Assembly (NCBI GenBank): GCA_030068145.1
Contig: JAPJBO010000128.1
Coordinates: forward strand, 291,698-355,697
Source: Diplonema papillatum
Lineage: Eukaryota; Euglenozoa; Diplonemea; Diplonemida; Diplonemidae
Direction: 5' to 3'
Length of the DNA: 64,000 nt
Below are positions 54,290 through 63,636 of the stretch, piece by piece (within the stretch, counting starts at the first letter, position 1; every line of letters begins with the position of its first letter). Both the position numbers and the translations under genes were made by a program. The notes below the pieces were generated by a model. That model was not told the DNA's origin. It made no database searches and saw only the letters and a program-made list of their open reading frames with translations.

Positions 54290-54812
54290 GGATCCAAAAA
54301 TCGGCAAAAGTCTGGAAAAATTGGCAAAAATGGCCGAAATTGACCAAAATCTGGAAAATCGGGAAATCTGGAAAAATCGGAAAAAATGGCCGAAATTGAC
54401 TGATCTGGATAAATCGGCCAGAGTGGCCAAAATCTCAAAATTGTCCAAAATCTTGAAAAATCGGCAAAAATGGCCGAAATCTGGAAAAATCGGCAAAGAT
54501 TGCCGAAATCTGGAAAAAATCGGCAAAATGGCCAAAACCTGAAAAAATCGGCAAAAGTCTGGAAAAATTGGCTAAGATTGACCAAAATCTGGCAAAAATG
54601 GCCAAAATCGGAAAAAATGGCCGAAATGGACCAAAATGAGGAAAAAATGACAAAAATCTGGAAACATGGCCAAAATCGGAAAAATTCTAAAAACCGTTAT
54701 TTGCGTTATTTTTTCCGTTATTTTGCGTTTTCGACCGTTATATAACGTTATATAACGTTATATAACGTTATCACCGTTATAACGTTATATAACGTTATAT
54801 AACGTTATCAAC
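54290..54812. repeat. Right-end arrays of the transposon
   Basis: 54290-54690 is the inverted partner of 52985-53295. 54733-54808 is a TATAACGTTA array ending next to the terminal inverted repeat. Confidence 0.9.
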
Positions 54813-54819
54813 CGGCCAT

Positions 54820-55533
54820 CTACGCCTGATGTCCATAAGCGAATACCGCAGCAAACACGCGGTCTTCGAGCAGAGAAATCTGAAAGGAAGGGACTAGTAC
54901 TGCAGACCATGTGAGATAGTCTACTAGTGTTCTGGTGACGGTTAGTTGGTCTAATGGTGTGCAGAAGAGATGCCTGTCTCGTGGCACGATCAATGCAGCT
55001 TGCAAGGGACCACCATCATAATTCAGATGCATGACTTTAACACGATCACGAAGAAAAGCATGGAGTGACGAGAAGCTCTTGCGACTCATCTCGGTGACGA
55101 AGCTTAGCGCACGTTGCATACTGTTAACCAGCGACTTGCGTGCCGATGTCTCCTGAGAAACAACTGTCCTGATTGTGACGCCTTGTGACTGTAAGGCTTC
55201 AGCAACTGGCTGGGGAGCAGCGAGGACAAGTTGATCAAGAGGGACGTGAGTTCGAAGGTCCAACTGAATGGGGTTTGGCACATCTGGAAAGTATGGTGTG
55301 TCGCTTGTTGGTTGGGCTGTGGTTACTTCACGACGACGGACAAATTCCCATAGTGACAAAGTCGAAGTCGGGCGAAACCAGCCGCAGCGCGCAACCTTTT
55401 CTCGTGCAGCGCTTTCTCCTTGGCATCCCTCGCAACTGATACCCATCCCGATGCGGGACTCCACGAAGGCCTGGATATCGCCAACTATCTCGTCTTTCTT
55501 TTTGCAAAAGACCCCCCTTAATAAAAGGGCCAT
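54820..55533 (-). CDS. Unrecognised 237-residue protein, 3' end cut by the transposon
   Basis: The frame begins at ATG 55533 (MALLLRGVFCKKKDEIVGDI). It contains GISCEGCQGESAAREKVARC, suggestive of a CxxC...C metal site, and later LRDRVKVMHLNYDGGPLQAA. The last codons read GHQA then TAG, and that TAG is formed by the transposon's inverted repeat. Across the reconstructed empty site the frame would continue 12 further codons (DVKKSDTSSVCK) to a natural TGA, so only the C-terminal dozen residues changed. An in-frame stop lies just upstream of the ATG. A second open frame over 55500-55840 (VGSNCAVDVVGRAQRVYMTW) may be an upstream exon. No family is recognised; it may be an older mobile-element gene. 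Confidence 0.5.
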   Translation of the reverse strand: MALLLRGVFCKKKDEIVGDIQAFVESRIGMGISCEGCQGESAAREKVARCGWFRPTSTLSLWEFVRRREVTTAQPTSDTPYFPDVPNPIQLDLRTHVPLDQLVLAAPQPVAEALQSQGVTIRTVVSQETSARKSLVNSMQRALSFVTEMSRKSFSSLHAFLRDRVKVMHLNYDGGPLQAALIVPRDRHLFCTPLDQLTVTRTLVDYLTWSAVLVPSFQISLLEDRVFAAVFAYGHQA

Positions 55534-56869
55534 ATAGTACTCTGGACAGCTCCCTGGCTGAAACTGCCTTCCACGTCATGTAGACCCTCTGTGCCCGGCC
55601 TACTACATCCACAGCACAATTACTGCCCACACGTTCGCGAACACCGACCGTGCCAGCCGCACCAGATTCTACGACACCATCGCCCCCAACGTCCGCGATG
55701 TCTGCTGCACCGGGTGCCCCGTTCCTTGTGTCGGAAGCACTGCTGCTCGCGATTTCTCCGACGGTGTGATGTGCGGGCCACGTTTGCAGCACGGTGCAAG
55801 AGAATGGCTTGCTCGGGAGATGGGCGACCTCATGCAAGCGAAGGTTAATCTGACGCCTGCAGGACCACCCTTTGCGAGTCTAGCTTCTGTCCATTGTTGT
55901 TGTTGTTTCTGTGGATCAGACGAAGCGAACATGGTACATGCAGGCTGCCAGCGACAGCGTCTTTCCGTTTGGCACTTTCTTGTCATCCCTGTGGGCAGCT
56001 GAGTGCTTGCACATCACTCGGTTGTGTCCACGAGCACACGATGAGCCGTGATTTTGAATCAGAGAGAAAATTCCTCATCTTGGTCGTCATCGAGGTCGAA
56101 TTCGACTGCCTCCTCCGTGGTCGAAACTTGACAGGGGTCCTCTTCATGAGGGCACCCGAGGGCATCCACGAAACGACTGCTTCTCTTCTCGCTCGACTAG
56201 CGACCGTTCGCAACCGCCTCCGGGCCGCTCCTTTTCTCCCGCCCGATTTTTACACCCCACGTTTTACCATCTCATCATTGCTCATATTCAGAAGTCTCGA
56301 ATTCGAGCCGAGTTTCTGGTAGTCGATAGGGGTTTCACAACGTCTGGCAGCTACAGATTACGAAGGTCTCTGGTTTCCAATGTATATTGTAACTCGAAAC
56401 TGTCAAGAAACTGCCTCCTTGTATTAAGCGTTTTCTCCCTCACTTCATTGGTTTGGGTGGGGGGGGGGGGGTCGGCAAATATAAAACGGAGCAGGCCTAA
56501 ACAGTCGCATGCATACGACTGTTTAAGACAAATCTTTTCCCGGCTAGTCACCCGCAGCAGTCGCTCAAAGCATGGACGTCCAGGACTCTATGGCAGGGCT
56601 CGCATCTGATCCAAAACCTCGGCATAGTGGTACGGACAGGCGCGGCAGGATCCGCGTCAGCAAAGAGCAGCTTCATTTCAATCCTTCAAAGATAAGACAC
56701 AATATCTATTTCCTCGAAAACGGCACGCATACCCAACGTAGTAATCAGAACCGTATCGCAGGGGGGTCAATCACTATTATTCGACTGTACAGGATTTACG
56801 CTACGATTGAGTAGCCTTGCGAACCGCCCACTTTTCCCACATATCGTCACGGACACTGAACACGCCGAT
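55534..56869. other. Intergenic or intronic, no gene supported
   Basis: Overlapping short frames occur on both strands at 55.5-56.3 kb. The minus-strand QKQQQQWTEARLAKGGPAGV (near 55890) may be upstream coding sequence of the interrupted gene. A 13-base poly-G run lies at 56459-56471. GGGGGGTCAATCACTATTATTC at 56762 resembles the GGGGGGTCGAATAATA termini of the 23.7-kb MITE. Confidence 0.4.
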
Positions 56870-57130
56870 ACAAAACAATCGGTCAAAATACAAAGCCGTC
56901 TAATTTCTCCGCAGCAAAAGATGCGTGCAAAACTGGTTGCGCCGTCCATTCCGTCCGTTAGAGGATGACATGCAACTGATTGCGCCGTTATTAAAAAAGA
57001 TGCTGTTCTATTCTCCTCCGCTAATTACGCGACTGATTGCGCCTTCTATTTCCCCATAAGATATCCTTGCGATCGACCGCGTCTCTATTTTCTTCACAAC
57101 TGGCATACTGTGGCTGGTTGTCGTATTTTT
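56870..57130. repeat. Second block of the ATTGCGCCGT minisatellite
   Basis: GCGACTGATTGCGCCTTCTA, CAACTGATTGCGCCGTTATT and TGGTTGCGCCGTCCATTCC are in the same orientation and wording as 47600-48240. Confidence 0.7.
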
Positions 57131-57178
57131 TAGGCAAACCCCCGTTTTCACATTTCTTTCGTTGTCCCCACTTGTTAG

Positions 57179-58400
57179 CCTCGGTCACCCCAAAAACCAG
57201 CTCCAAAAATACCGCAGTCTCGGTCGAGGGTCAGCCCGTCTCCGAGAACGAGATGGGCGGCCGCGGATGTCAGCTCGGAGCGCGTCCCCCTGCACACCGG
57301 ACAAACAGTCCAACCGCAGCACGACCATGCCCATGCTCGACACACCCTCCACGACGGGGCATAGTACGAGAGCTGCTCCGAGGGCAGTGCGGCCAGGCAT
57401 TCCGACACACCCACTCGGCGCGTTCGAACACGAGCTCGCCTCTGTTCGAGCCCGCGTTGCGTCTCTTGAGGATCAGAATGAGCGCCTGCAGATCGAAGTG
57501 CAGGTCTGTGTTTCTCTTTTCCTTTCTCTCTGTGGCTATTTCTCTTGGCGCCGGCGTCAATGCACGCATTCTGCTGACCAACCGAGGTATTCACTTGTTC
57601 AGCTGCCGCAGGCCGTTGGTGGCATCCCGTCATTGGCTCCCCCGGCACGCGCAAATTAGAAAAAAAAGGCTGATGCACGAGATCAAGTCGCTAGCTCGAA
57701 GATACGACAAAACAAACATTTCTTTTGGGAACCCGCCGGTCACCACAAGCACGCACTAAGCTGAACTTCACGAACAAACAAAAGGTCGAAAGACACCAAT
57801 CTGCACGCCCATTCGGGATCGTCGGCAACACAAACGCAGGTAATGTCGTCGCAGCTCGAGAGCGCCCAGAAAGAGCGCGACAACACGCACCAGATGTACT
57901 GGGACAAGCTGGTCGGGCGGTGCGAGGACATCCTGAACCGGCAAAGGACCCCCTCGCAGTCCCAGTCGCGCCAGCGCCGCTCGTTCTCGCAGGACCACGC
58001 CCCGACCACGTTCAACCGCAGCCTGGGTACGCCTCCGCGCGCCCAGAAGCCGTTTTACGCCGGGATCCTGACGCCGAGGACCGACGTCGTCACCCCCGCC
58101 GGCAAGGGCACGCCGCCGACCGAGCCGAGGAGCACCGGCAGCCACGGCAAAACGCTGCCGCAGGCCGCCGCGCCGCCGAACCTGTGCCCGAGCCCGCAGA
58201 GCGCGTGCAGGCAGCCCAGCGGCGGGCCGTCGGCGGCCGGCGAGCCGCCGAAGCTCGCGTGGGCCGGCCGGTCGCCGTCGCCGCAGAAGACCGCCCACGC
58301 GCTCGAAGACCCGGGGAAGCGGCTGCCGGACGACAGGCACTCGCCCCCGCGCCGCGTCCCGACGCACCGGGTGCCCGCCCCCGTGCTGCGGAGGGTCTGA
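57179..58400 (+). CDS. C-terminal exons of a coiled-coil protein
   Basis: Exon 57179-57503 and exon 57840-58400 join in phase 0: ASLEDQNERLQIEVQ followed by VMSSQLESAQKERDNTHQMY, so the heptad pattern runs across the junction. The first exon starts with a basic, disordered stretch (TPDKQSNRSTTMPMLDTPST) and ends in coil. The second continues DKLVGRCEDILNRQR and then becomes a Pro/Ser/Arg-rich tail ending VPAPVLRRV at TGA. The intron between (57504-57839) ends in a family B repeat whose last bases are the acceptor. The start phase (2) fits the donor at 44528, so these exons may complete the gene begun at 31.9 kb. Confidence 0.65.
57779..57839 (+). repeat. Repeat family B supplying a 3' splice site
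   Basis: AAAGGTCGAAAGACACCAAT, CATTCGGGATCGTCGG and CACAAACGCAG: the repeat ends exactly with the AG used before the exon at 57840. Confidence 0.8.
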
Positions 58401-59230
58401 CAGTGAGGGGGTGCCTCTTTTGGACCGAAACTTCGCAGAATAGAATGCAAGGAACCCGTGGCGTAGTGCGTTGCTCAGGGTAGTCGAAGGCCTGACAATC
58501 ACACTGACAATCAACGAATTTACACAACCTGTGGCGGTAACCTGCATTGCCGGCGGCGTTGACTTTGATCGAAATGCCGGGTTGACCTTCGCTCCTTTGC
58601 CCGCGTTGGTGCCTTATTCGTGCCTCGATTCGCTCGCGAGACCAGTTCTTGCACTTCCGAGCCTTCCACTGCGTCTTCAGCTGCTTCCGCCGACAAAGGC
58701 ACGCCGCCGACCGAGCCGAGGAGCACCGGCAGCCAAGCCCGCAGACCCGTGGATGCGGCTGCCGGACGACAGGCACTCGCCCCCGCGCGTCCCGACGCAC
58801 CGGGTGCCTGCCCCCGTGCTGCGGAGGGTCTGACAGTGAGGGGGTGCCTCTCTTGGACCGAAACTTCGCAGAATATAATGCAAGGAACCTGTGGCGAGAA
58901 CCTGCATCGCCGGCGTCGTGGTCTTCGCAGGTGTAGTGTCATGCGGTTACCTTCAGCTCGTCTTGATCGTCATGTTCAGGCGCGCGCTTGATGCTTCGCT
59001 TCTCCTTCTTCTGCCCGATTCGCTTCTTCATCTGCTGGTGTTGACTTCGGTCGAAATGCCGGGGTTGACCTTCGCTCCTTTGCCCGCGTTGGTGCCTCAT
59101 TCGTGCCTCGATTCGCTCGCGAGACCAGTTCCGACCAGTTCTTGCACTTCCGTGCCTTCGACTGCGTCTTCAGCTGCTTCCGGAAGATCTGGGGAAGCGG
59201 CTGCCCTTCCGCTCGTCTTGATCGAAACCC
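58401..59230. repeat. Tandem partial duplication of the gene's 3' end
   Basis: 58695-58890 repeats the last coding part and 3' flank (58107-58130 fused to 58320-58465, with ~190 bp lost between). 59040-59190 repeats 58557-58690 (GAAATGCCGGGTTGACC, TTTGCCCGCGTTGGTGCC). Together they form a decaying tandem array of ~480-bp period. A reverse fragment of family H lies at 58463-58520. Confidence 0.75.
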
Positions 59231-61439
59231 TCGATAATAGAGTTTGACCCTTTGTGGACGGGAGACAATTATATATGACGGAACCAGCTGGAGTTCGGAC
59301 ACGGTTCCTCCAGGGTGAAGAGAGGCGTCGAAAAGGATCAACTTTTGCTGCGGTGAATAGAAGTGTTACGAAAGCGTTGGAAGGAGCCCGTGGTTCCCCG
59401 TCGTAGAGTCACGCACTCTAGCGTTCGGCGCGGAGCTTCCCGTTCGCCAAAACCCCTGCGCCGACCTACGGGACTATGCTACGGGACTATGCTGCACCCT
59501 TTCCGCCAAATAGGAGGCTTTCCGCATCCTGGACAGCCGCCAGGCCGTAAGCGCCACCCGAATACACCCGACTTAACCCCGCGTCTAAGGGGCAATTGTG
59601 TCTCGGCTGATCGGCCAACTACCGACTGGGGCCACGTGCCCTTGTGCGGTGCACCGAACTTGTGATTCCATCACAGGAGCGGATGACCCTTTCCCCGCGA
59701 ATCCGGGTGGGTGTTCCTTGGTTCTCTCCCCGACCGTGTTTTCAGTTGATGCCGGTCACGTTTTTTGGGGGCTTGGAATGTGGAGTTCCCTCGACGTATC
59801 GCAATAGGGCTCGCTTCATGACTTCGGATCAAGGATCCCACCCGGCTAGCACTAGGAACCGGCGGAAGAGGCCCCTATTCCCTTCCGAGAACCTGGAGGG
59901 TAGCCCGGTCGCCCCGATATATCCGGCGATGGCCCTGGGGTAACTAACGTATCGTGTACCCTTCTAGCCTCCGTCGAAATATGCGGCGGTGGCCCCCTCC
60001 CCTTCGAGTGTTTTGCGTTTGGCGGAAGCCGGCCGCCGGCACTTCATCTCAATGTTCAAGAACGTGTCTCAGTGTTCTGCGCTTTCTCGCTATCGCGTGC
60101 CAGCATGTTGCCAACACTCCTGGTCGTGCCTGTATATATGTGTATGTGTGTGCGTTGCGGACCCACGTTTTAACGTGGCACCCTTACGGCTGATGCCTCA
60201 CCAGGCTGCTGGTGGGCCCGGCGTCCCCTGCGGTCCACGTGTGAGTGTGTGTGAGCATCCGAATGTGCAGCATGATTCGCAAAGTGCAAAAAGCTATCCA
60301 CCATCCCGAGACAATCCCTCCCCCCCCCCCCCCCCGGTTTACCTTGTTGATGATTCGTTGCGAAACTGTGAATGTCGATGATGAATTGTAGAAACAACAC
60401 AACGATTTTGAGCAAGCCCGCCTGCACGTGTGCTTGTTGCTCGGTGCTAGCATGTTGCGTCCTGCGGAGGCGCCATGCGATGGTCTTTCCCTTTACGTGG
60501 CGGCATCCCTTTTGATGCGGTGGCGGCTTGCCGACCGAACAGGTGCGCACGACGAGTCACCATGCCTGGCACGAAGATCTCCGTGTTTCAACGGGTAGTA
60601 GAAGATCGCTGTGTCTGGCATGAGCCTGCGAGCGTTTAACCACGTCAGGCCAGCGGGAGCAAGGACGTTGTCCGAAGACGCCGACACTTACCCTTCGCTG
60701 ACGTCACCTCCTCAACTCATTCCTATCCTGGTCGATCCGAGCAAAACTGAGGCAGCCGGCAAAGCCGTCTCGCAACAACTATCCCAGAAACCACTGGAGC
60801 GCTCTGCTAGCGAATCGTAGGAGCGTTCGTCGACCATGCATTGGGACCAACCGCAGAAGTGCGCTCCCTCTTCGTTAGCGCGACCATCTTCCAAAAGGTG
60901 GAAGGCAACAAAAAAGCAAAAAAAGAAGCACGAAGAGGGATCGTCGGGAGCTAGCGCACAAAATTTGCTTGATCTCGCGCCTTACTATTCCGATGCCAAA
61001 TAGATGCTCCATTCTAACTCCCAACAAGCCACGCATTTCTCTTCTTCTCGCCTCTTTCTCGCCGAGTAAGGTTGTCTTGTAGATGCGTGCATGAAAAATA
61101 GATACGAAATGAGGAAGGTGAGACTGACATCCTTAGGTCCTGCTGGGTTTGGTCTATTCAGTACCGCCGGACTGCCGTCTACATGAAGCCCCGCCTCCTT
61201 CCAAACTCTCCTGGTGTTGGTTCGGGAAGGGCTCATCGTGACATGCGTAGGCTCCAGTACACAGCAAACAATAGCAGGTGGGGCTTGCTGGCGAGAGAGT
61301 TCTGCTCGCTGGTTTGCCTCGCTTAGCACCTGCTTGCAGGAAATACTTGAGGAGACTGCCAGTTGCGAAGTCTCAAGGCGACTTCGTTTTGGCGCGGACT
61401 ACCAACACCGCTAGGACGCTGCTGCAACGTGGCGAAGAC
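59231..61439. other. Unrecognised and repeat-rich stretch
   Basis: 59300-59990 has GC-rich sequence with minus-strand protein-like pieces (MKRALLRYVEGTPHSKPPKN) and shares CTTCTAGCCTCCGTCG with the recombinase remnant at 46.4 kb. It is probably a decayed copy of the same element. 60317-60333 is a run of C. 60590-60740 matches 30530-30665. 61322-61381 is family D (ACTTGAGGAGACTGCCAGTT). A frame at 60608-60820 has no supporting motif. Confidence 0.45.
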
Positions 61440-63012
61440 CGACCGCGCCAATGTCAACGCGACAGACGAAACATCTGCGTTCCGGAGGCACATCCACGCC
61501 AGAACGCGAGCGGCGAACGACAAGCGCAGCGGGGGAAGAAAGCGCCCCGTCGAAACAAATTTGTTATGCAGGGCTTTCGAAATCTCTATCGACCCCATGT
61601 TTTAAACGGCCCAAAGAAAAAAAAAATTCGGGATCGTCGGAAACGCAAATGAAAGCACGCCAGAAGCGTCCGTCGTCGACAGCCTCGCCCAGAAGTACGG
61701 GTTCAGCCCGCAGGCCGTGCAGCGCTGATGATCGGCGACGCGTTCAACCACGGGCTGAAGCACCGCGTGAGCGCGTCCACGAGAGGCACATTCCAGAGGG
61801 CACATGCACGCCACAACGCGAGCGGCGAACGGTACGCGCAGCAGGGGGAAGAAACCACCCCGCGTAACTTTCTTTCAGGCAGGACCTCCGAAACCTCCAT
61901 CGGCCCGCAGCAGGAAAAAGACATCTATCGACCCCAAGCAGGAAAAGCAAAAAGAACATCGAAACGAAAGGAGGGAAGCAAATCTTAGCGCGAGAAGCGG
62001 CCCCAAAAAACCTTCACTCTGAAAAAAGAACAGCATCGAAGCACGCCAGAAATGTCCGTCGTCGACAGCCTCGCCCAGAAGTACGGGTTCAGCCCGCAGG
62101 CCGTGCAGCACCTGGCGGTGGCCGTGCAGAGCGGCAACGGGGCGTGCGCCCAGTTTAACCATCCGGGCGCTGGGCGGCATGGGGCAGTGGGCCCGGGGCG
62201 GGATGCTGATGATCGGCGACGCGTTCAACCACGAGCTGAAGCACCGCGTGAGCGCGTCCACGAGAGGCACATTCCAGAGGGCACATGCACGCCACAACGC
62301 GAGCGGCGAACGGTAAGCGCAGCAGGGGGAAGAAACCACCCCGCGTAACTTTCTTTCAGGCAGGACCTCCGAAACCTCCATCGGCCCGCAGCAGGAAAAA
62401 GACATCTATCGACCCCAAGCAGGAAAAGCAAAAAGAACATCGAAAAGAAAGGAGGGAAGCAAATCTTAGCGCGAGAAGCGGCCCCAAAAAACCTTCACTC
62501 TAAAAAAAGAACAGCATCGAAGCACGCCAGAAATGTCCGTCGTCGACAGCCTCGCCCAGAAGTACGGGTTCAGCCCGCAGGCCGTGCAGCACCTGGCGGT
62601 GGCCGTGCAGAGCGGCAACGGGGCGTGCGCCCAGTTTAACCATCCGGAGCTGGGCGGCATGGGGCAGTGGGCCCGGGGCGGGATGCTGATGATCGGCGAC
62701 GCGTTCAACCACGGGCTGAAGCACCGCGTGAGCGCGTCCACGAGAGGCACATTCCAGAGGGCACATGCACGCCACAACGCGAGCGGCGAACGGTAAGCGC
62801 AGCAGGGGGAAGAAACCACCCCGCGTAACTTTCTTTCAGGCAGGACCTCCGAAACCTCCATCGGCCCGCAGCAGGAAAAAGACATCTATCGACCCCAAGC
62901 AGGAAAAGCAAAAAGAACATCGAAAAGAAAGGAGGGAAGCAAATCTTAGCGCGAGAAGCGGCCCCAAAAAACCTTCACTCTAAAAAAAGAACAGCATCGA
63001 AGCACGCCAGAA
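61440..63012 (+). repeat. Tandem array of ~480-bp units with truncated gene copies
   Basis: Units start at about 61665, 62052 and 62533, with a diverged partial unit from 61480. Each contains the first ~60 codons of the gene at 63013, then a non-homologous tail (AGAGGCACATTCCAGAGGGC) ending in a stop, then a constant spacer with CAAAAAGAACATCGAAA and the acceptor-like GAAGCACGCCAG before the next ATG. Unit 1 has lost ~93 bp. Units 2 and 3 are ~99% identical, so the expansion is recent. The truncated frames (62052-62348, 62533-62796) could make short proteins. Confidence 0.9.
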
Positions 63013-63615
63013 ATGTCCGTCGTCGACAGCCTCGCCCAGAAGTACGGGTTCAGCCCGCAGGCCGTGCAGCACCTGGCGGTGGCCGTGCAGAGCGGCAACG
63101 GGGCGTGCGCCCAGTTTAACCATCCGGAGCTGGGCGGCATGGGGCAGTGGGCCCGGGGCGGGATGCTGATGATCGGCGACGCGTTCAACCACGAGCTGAA
63201 GCTCCGCGTGAGCGCGCTGTGCGAAGACCTGGCCGCGGCTGGCGCGGCGGCGCCGCGCCAGCCGCGGCCGCAGGTGGCAGGGACCGAAGGACCCCCGATC
63301 CTTCCGATGGTGCCGTGCCGCCAGCCGCAGCCGCAGGCGCTGGGCTTCGCGGCGGCGGCCGCGTTCTGGCCGAGCGCGTGGGGCGCTCCGAGCTCGGCCG
63401 GCTCGCAGAACGACATGCAGTACGCCATCTTCTACAACCAGGCGAAGCTGGCCATCCGAAGAGGCGACGAAACCGCGCTCTTCGACACCAAAGGGCACCG
63501 CCTCGTCGGGGTTTCCCAGTTTCAGGTCGGATCGAGCGACAACTGCATCCTCGGCCTGCGCTTCCAAGACGAGAACGGTGTTGTGCTCACGGAGGAAGAC
63601 TTTGCACGCATCTGA
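63013..63615 (+). CDS. SHOCT-like small protein, only intact copy of the array
   Basis: A 200-residue frame starts at ATG 63013. Residues 1-70 (MSVVDSLAQKYGFSPQAVQH, GNGACAQFNHPELGGMGQW, GGMLMIGDAFNHELKLRVSA) resemble the conserved SHOCT-associated region seen in bacterial, phage and protist proteins, where FNHPELGGMGQW is the signature. A Pro/Ala/Gln-rich linker (~75-125) follows. The C-terminal domain QYAIFYNQAKLAIRRGDETA then LFDTKGHRLVGVSQFQ has the look of a small beta domain. The role of the family is not established. The gene lies at the end of a tandem array of its own 5' part. Confidence 0.7.
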   Translation: MSVVDSLAQKYGFSPQAVQHLAVAVQSGNGACAQFNHPELGGMGQWARGGMLMIGDAFNHELKLRVSALCEDLAAAGAAAPRQPRPQVAGTEGPPILPMVPCRQPQPQALGFAAAAAFWPSAWGAPSSAGSQNDMQYAIFYNQAKLAIRRGDETALFDTKGHRLVGVSQFQVGSSDNCILGLRFQDENGVVLTEEDFARI

Positions 63616-63636
63616 CCCTCCGTTACCTTTTTTTTT

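Larger units (their letters stand above)
48424..54824 (+). mobile_element. 6.4-kb DNA transposon of unassigned superfamily, three ORFs
   Basis: The termini are CATAGATGGCCG (48424-48435) and CGGCCATCTACG (54813-54824), matching at 11 of 12 positions. They are flanked by a perfect 6-bp duplication CCTGAT (48418-48423, 54825-54830). Next to both termini lie arrays of TATAACGTTA units. Three frames on the plus strand follow in order: 724, 341 and 116 residues. The interruption of a minus-strand frame at the right end, which stays open across the reconstructed empty site, independently supports both borders. A 6-bp duplication is unusual; hAT and MuDR-type elements give 8-9 bp, piggyBac TTAA, and Dada-type 6-7 bp. 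The element looks recent because its frames are intact. Confidence 0.85.

Noticed and set aside
59300..59990. A fragment of rDNA
   Set aside because: It is GC-rich with rRNA-like texture but contains none of the conserved LSU or SSU blocks seen at 25.4 kb; minus-strand protein-like pieces make a decayed element more likely.
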